From Patagioenas fasciata (lineage: Eukaryota > Chordata > Aves > Columbiformes > Columbidae), in the NCBI RefSeq assembly GCF_037038585.1, contig NW_027288573.1:1-64000 (forward strand): DNA of 64,000 nt. The letters run 5' to 3'. This document shows, piece by piece, positions 59,023 through 64,000 of this stretch. The notes under the pieces are model-generated. The model had not been told where the DNA came from. It made no database searches and saw only the letters and a list, made by a program, of their open reading frames with translations. The translations under genes and the position numbers were made by a program. Within the stretch, counting starts at the first letter, position 1. Every line of letters begins with the position of its first letter.

Positions 59023-61302
59023 ATGCAGAGGGACAACTTGGCACGAAAAAGCCGTGGAAGAGGCGAGCAGAGCGCCGTCAGCAGGAGGCTTTTAAGTGCA
59101 CCATCAGAATTTGAGCGAAATTCCACTTGACGTTGCTGCTGTCGGTCTTGGCTTTCACTGGTTTCCCCACGGCTCCCTAATGTTCGGGAGTTCAGAGTGG
59201 GCATTTTTTTTCCCCAAGGAGAGGCTATGCTTAAAAATGAGTTTGTTTCCTCAAAGAAGTGCAAGTCCGTTTGTGTAACCCGAGCCTAGTCAGGTTGTGT
59301 TTTACGGGCGGTAGCTGAACCTCTTTGTGGTCAACAGCGTGGCAGTCCAAAGCAAGGGCGGGCAGGCGGGCGAGCGGCCCAGGTAAGGGCGGGGGAGGCG
59401 GGCCCGTCCGCGGGCAGGCTGTGCTTCCGGGCAGCGTCCGAGCGGGTGCCTTTGTTTTTGCAGGTGCCGCAGACGAGCTCGGAGGAGCGAAGCCGCACGC
59501 CGACCAGCAGCAGCCGAGAAGGTGAGGCGGCGGTGGGAGTTGAGGAGCCCAGTGTCGCGTGGTGACTCGGTTCAGCGTTTCTTTCTTATTTTGCAGGCCC
59601 CTTTTGGGCCCTTTGGGCTTGGAGGAGCGTTTTCGGTGAGCTGGGGTAGGGGCTCAGAAGAGCATGGGGCTGGGGACTCACTCCAAGCGCTACGGTTCTT
59701 TTGTTTCTCGCTGTCTTAGGCGTCACGAGCGATGCGGGTTTCTGACTGCGCCCGAGGCAGCACACGCTGAGCGGAACGCCGTGGAACTTAGCAGGAGGTG
59801 GGTGCTGCGGAAGGGGTCGGCGTTCACCCCGCGATACTGTGTGCTGGCACGGCTCGGTGAGCGTGTGTTTTCTCGTGTTACTGTAGATGTTGAAGAGGAA
59901 CCCGGCGATGCGGGGAGATCCCTGTTAGCGCACGTGGCGTTTTCTCTGTTGAAGATGGATTCGGTCCCTTGGCCCTCTTAAAGATAAGTGGAGGCACGGG
60001 GGCTGGGAAGAGGCTGGGAATCGCAGGGAGGGGGGTAAAGTTCTGATAAGGGAAAGGGCCGTCCAGGAAAAGTCCCCTTTGGGTGGGTAAAGGGCCCAGG
60101 GAATTTACAGTGCGATACCAGCATGTGCCGGGCAGGGCAGCTCCAGCCTCTGTGTGTGGTGTTGTGTAGCTCAGGAAGCCTGCCTTGCGCCTGTCAGACG
60201 ATCCTGGGGTCTCGTTGTGCTCGAGGGGCCCAAGAGGCATCTCGGGTGCCATCCTGGGATCTGGAATGCTGGTCCTAATTGGCATAGTGCCAATCGGGTG
60301 CTGGATTCTTGTATCAGCAGCAGAAAGCGTGGATGGTTCTTGCATTTTGGGTGTTTCTGGTCAGTTGTGATTTATGGTGTCATTCTGGCCTGCATCAGCA
60401 GCTCTGCTCTCTACCCGTCCAGTGTAAGGGACTGGCACTTCAAGATGTTGGGAAGAAGTTCTTAGGTCGTGCCGCCGTCTCTGTGTGTTTGCGCCAGTGC
60501 TGCTGTCTTGTAAGGGGCCGTGACGTTTGGCTCCTTTTTTTTCTGGGATTGTGATAGAGGCTCCTCGCCTTACTAATTGGGTGTAATAATTGGGTGCTGG
60601 TTTTCTTGTATCAGCAGACGAAAGCGTGGACGGTTCTTGTGCCTTGGAAGTCGCTGGTCAGTTGTGTGTTCTGGTATCGCTGAGGGCTGCGTCGGCAGCT
60701 CTGCTCTCTACCTATCCAGTCTCAGGGACTGGCACTTCAAGATGCTGGGAAGAAGTTATTAGTTCTTGCAGCAGCTTCTTGTGTTTGCGCTGTCTCTGTG
60801 TGTTTGCGCCAGTGCCGCCGTCTCACAAGGGGCCAAGACGATTGGCTCAGTTTTATTGTGGGGTTGTAGTAGAGACTCCTTGCCTCACCACTGCCTCCCT
60901 GTAGGTTTTTGGACGGTGCCGTGTCTGCTTTTGGCGTCTTTGTTGTGGAGCGTTTTTTGGTGGCGTTTCCGTCGTGTTGTCTATTGCGTTCTGTGGAGCG
61001 TCTGTCTGCACGTGCGCACAGTTGGCTGAGAGCTGCTCTGCCCGGAGGTTTGGAGTGTGGGGTGGATGCACTGAGCTGTAGGAGTCCACGGTTAATCTGT
61101 GGACGTGTTAAATTGTGTAGGCAAAGGCTGTGCAGTCATCTGGGAAGGAGTAGCCGTGGGCAGTGGGGGGGACAGTCCCTTCCCCAGTGTTTTAGGGACG
61201 CAATTAGAGCTTCTGATGGGATTCCTGAATAGAAAGCAGACCTGTGGAATGGTCAAGCTGTAGATGAGCTCCTGGGTGACTTGTTGAATAACGTGATTTC
61301 AG
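59023..61302 (+). repeat. Array unit 18
   Basis: 2280 bp; block d ends at 59981. Private changes: tagctcaggaagc near 60170 and ggagtgtgggg near 61052. The first block has aaagccgtgg, shared with units 12, 15 and 20. Confidence 0.97.
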
Positions 61303-63582
61303 ATGCAGAGGGACAACTTGGCACGAAAAAGCCATGGAAGAGGCGAGCAGAGCGCCGTCAGCAGGAGGCTTTTAAGTGCACCATCAGAATTGGAGCGAAA
61401 TTCCACTTGACGTTGCTGCTGTCGGTCTTGGCTTTCACTGGTTTCCCCACGGCTCCCTAATGTTCGGGAGTTCAGAGTGGGCATTTTTTTTCCCCAAGGA
61501 GAGGCTATGCTTAAAAATGAGTTTGTTTCCTCAAAGAAGTGCAAGTCCGTTTGTGTAACCCGAGCCTAGTCAGGTTGTGTTGTACGGGCGGTAGCTGAAC
61601 CTCTTTGTGGTCAACAGCGTGGCAGTCCAAAGCAAGGGCGGGCAGGCGGGCGAGCGGCCCAGGTAAGGGCGGGGGAGGCGGGCCCGTCCGCGGGCAGGCT
61701 GTGCTTCCGGGCAGCGTCCGAGCGGGTGCCTTTGTTTTTGCAGGTGCCGCAGACGAGCTCGGAGGAGCGAAGCCGCACGCCGACCAGCAGCAGCCGAGAA
61801 GGTGAGGCGGCGGTGGGAGTTGAGGAGCCCAGTGTCGCGTGGTGACTCGGTTCAGCGTTTCTTTCTTATTTTGCAGGCCCCTTTTGGGCCCTTTGGGCTT
61901 GGAGGAGCGTTTTCGGTGAGCTGGGGTAGGGGCTCAGAAGAGCATGGGGCTGGGGACTCACTCCAAGCGCTACGGTTCTTTTGTTTCTCGCTGTCTTAGG
62001 CGTCACGAGCGATGCGGGTTTCTGACTGCGCCCGAGGCAGCACACGCTGAGCGGAACGCCGTGGAACTTAGCAGGAGGTGGGTGCTGCGGAAGGGGTCGG
62101 CGTTCACCCCGCGATACTGTGTGCTGGCACGGCTCGGTGAGCGTGTGTTTTCTCGTGTTACTGTAGATGTTGAAGAGGAACCCGGCGATGCGGGGAGATC
62201 CCTGTTAGCGCACGTGGCGTTTTCTCTGTTGAAGATGGATTCGGTCCCTTGGCCCTCTTAAAGATAAGTGGAGGCACGGGGGCTGGGAAGAGGCTGGGAA
62301 TCGCAGGGAGGGGGGTAAAGTTCTGATAAGGGAAAGGGCCGTCCAGGAAAAGTCCCCTTTGGGTGGGTAAAGGGCCCAGGGAATTTACAGTGCGATACCA
62401 GCATGTGCCGGGCAGGGCAGCTCCAGCCTCTGTGTGTGGTGTTGTGTAGCTCGGGAAGCCTGCCTTGCGCCTGTCAGACGATCCTGGGGTCTCGTTGTGC
62501 TCGAGGGGCCCAAGAGGCATCTCGGGTGCCATCCTGGGATCTGGAATGCTGGTCCTAATTGGCATAGTGCCAATCGGGTGCTGGATTCTTGTATCAGCAG
62601 CAGAAAGCGTGGATGGTTCTTGCATTTTGGGTGTTTCTGGTCAGTTGTGATTTATGGTGTCATTCTGGCCTGCATCAGCAGCTCTGCTCTCTACCCGTCC
62701 AGTGTAAGGGACTGGCACTTCAAGATGTTGGGAAGAAGTTCTTAGGTCGTGCCGCCGTCTCTGTGTGTTTGCGCCAGTGCTGCTGTCTTGTAAGGGGCCG
62801 TGACGTTTGGCTCCTTTTTTTTCTGGGATTGTGATAGAGGCTCCTCGCCTTACTAATTGGGTGTAATAATTGGGTGCTGGTTTTCTTGTATCAGCAGACG
62901 AAAGCGTGGACGGTTCTTGTGCCTTGGAAGTCGCTGGTCAGTTGTGTTTTCTGGTATCGCTGAGGGCTGCGTCGGCAGCTCTGCTCTCTACCTATCCAGT
63001 CTCAGGGACTGGCACTTCAAGATGCTGGGAAGAAGTTATTAGTTCTTGCAGCAGCTTCTTGTGTTTGCGCTGTCTCTGTGTGTTTGCGCCAGTGCCGCCG
63101 TCTCACAAGGGGCCAAGACGATTGGCTCAGTTTTATTGTGGGGTTGTAGTAGAGACTCCTTGCCTCACCACTGCCTCCCTGTAGGTTTTTGGACGGTGCC
63201 GTGTCTGCTTTTGGCGTCTTTGTTGTGGAGCGTTTTTTGGTGGCGTTTCCGTCGTGTTGTCTATTGCGTTCTGTGGAGCGTCTGTCTGCACGTGCGCACA
63301 GTTGGCTGAGAGCTGCTCTGCCCGGAGGTTTGGAGTCTGGGGTGGATGCACTGAGCTGTAGGAGTCCACGGTTAATCTGTGGACGTGTTAAATTGTGTAG
63401 GCAAAGGCTGTGCAGTCATCTGGGAAGGAGTAGCCGTGGGCAGTGGCGGGGACAGTCCCTTCCCCAGTGTTTTAGGGACGCAATTGGAGCTTCTGATGGG
63501 ATTCCTGAATAGAAAGCAGACCTGTGGAATGGTCAAGCTGTAGATGAGCTCCTGGGTGACTTGTTGAATAACGTGATTTCAG
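61303..63582 (+). repeat. Array unit 19
   Basis: 2280 bp; block d ends at 62261. Private change: gttgtgttgtacggg near 61575. It has cagtggcggggac near 63441, shared with units 0 and 12. Confidence 0.97.
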
Positions 63583-64000
63583 ATGCAGAGGGACAACTTG
63601 GCACGAAAAAGCCGTGGAAGAGGCGAGCAGAGCGCCGTCAGCAGGAGGCTTTTAAGTGCACCATCAGAATTGGAGCGAAATTCCACTTGACGTTGCTGCT
63701 GTCGGTCTTGGCTTTCACTGGTTTCCCCACGGCTCCCTAATGTTCGGGAGTTCAGAGTGGGCATTTTTTTTCCCCAAGGAGAGGCTATGCTTAAAAATGA
63801 GTTTGTTTCCTCAAAGAAGTGCAAGTCCGTTTGTGTAACCCGAGCCTAGTCAGGTTGTGTTTTACGGGCGGTAGCTGAACCTCTTTGTGGTCAGCAGCGT
63901 GGCAGTCCAAAGCAAGGGCGGGCAGGCGGGCGAGCGGCCCAGGTAAGGGAGGGGGAGGCGGGCCCGTCCGCGGGCAGGCTGTGCTTCCGGGCAGCGTCCG
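63583..64000 (+). repeat. Array unit 20, cut by the window edge
   Basis: The first 418 bp of another unit: first block, block a (with the cagcagcgtggcag variant also in units 12 and 15) and part of the a-b intron. The array therefore continues beyond the window. Confidence 0.97.

Larger units (their letters stand above)
18045..64000 (+). repeat. Head-to-tail macrosatellite, about 2280-bp unit, 20 units plus a partial
   Basis: Units are set here to begin at atgcagaggga (atacagaggag in unit 0), straight after a ttcag. Lengths: fourteen units of 2280, two of 2281, one of 2279, two of 2270, one of 2241 and the edge unit of 2276. In a standard unit starting at s, the exon-like blocks are: block a ending s+359; block b s+441 to s+498; block c s+574 to s+612; block d s+697 to s+958 (stop). 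The first kilobase is CpG-rich. The remainder is GC-poorer and contains a diverged tandem duplication (about s+1270 to s+1549 and s+1566 to s+1865). Units differ mainly by scattered single-base changes, so amplification or homogenisation is recent. The array runs off the right edge. Confidence 0.98.

Noticed and set aside
18045..64000. Identity with the chicken Z-linked MHM array (about 2.2-kb units, described as a BamHI repeat)
   Set aside because: Unit size is close, but reading through a standard unit I find no GGATCC site. It remains worth a direct alignment, which would settle it.
18045..64000. Ribosomal DNA, telomeric or centromeric simple satellite
   Set aside because: The unit is 2.28 kb of complex sequence with splice signals; no rRNA-like stretches and no TTAGGG runs are seen.

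Overview
The window looks like vertebrate, most probably bird, nuclear DNA. There are no bacterial-style operons. It has spliced exons, CpG-rich promoters, GC-rich minisatellites and one recognisable vertebrate gene fragment. The bird assignment is an inference from the CCCCATAG/CCCACAG-type minisatellites, the compact GC-rich intergenic DNA and the NPFF-receptor-like exon; no species was established.

Layout. (1) 43-883, minus strand: the intact last exon of a neuropeptide FF receptor 2-like GPCR, with its splice acceptor. (2) 2360-6420: CpG-rich DNA with exon-like blocks. Three of them (2604-2715, 4294-4433, 5799-5874) join in phase into one open frame ending in a stop; no product is recognised. 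(3) 6670-7560: AT-rich, degenerate repeats. (4) 7600-14220: GC-rich intergenic DNA made mostly of minisatellites. It contains a strong promoter-like block (8660-9040: five ATTGG/CCAAT boxes, an E2F-like site, a TATA-like box), a diverged duplicate of that block (10350-10505), a cluster of YY1-like sites (13290-13544) and a poly(A) signal (13582). (5) 14219-18044: three diverged, partly broken copies of a small gene-like module, interrupted by a 581-bp solo-LTR-like insertion. (6) 18045 to the window end: a head-to-tail macrosatellite of about 2280 bp per unit, 20 units plus a partial one, continuing past the window.

The array is the main content. Each unit has a CpG-rich half carrying at least four exon-like blocks separated by 75-84-bp introns with GT..AG ends. 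Joined, they keep one frame open to a conserved stop, though no ATG is visible in that frame. The other half is GC-poorer and carries an internal duplication of roughly 290 bp. Diverged relatives of the last coding block lie upstream in the founder copies, where the intron that has shrunk to 30 in-frame bp in the array is still of normal length. Units differ by few substitutions and form left and right subfamilies with mosaic units, as expected from unequal exchange and gene conversion. Whether the array encodes protein, a long noncoding RNA or neither cannot be settled from sequence alone.
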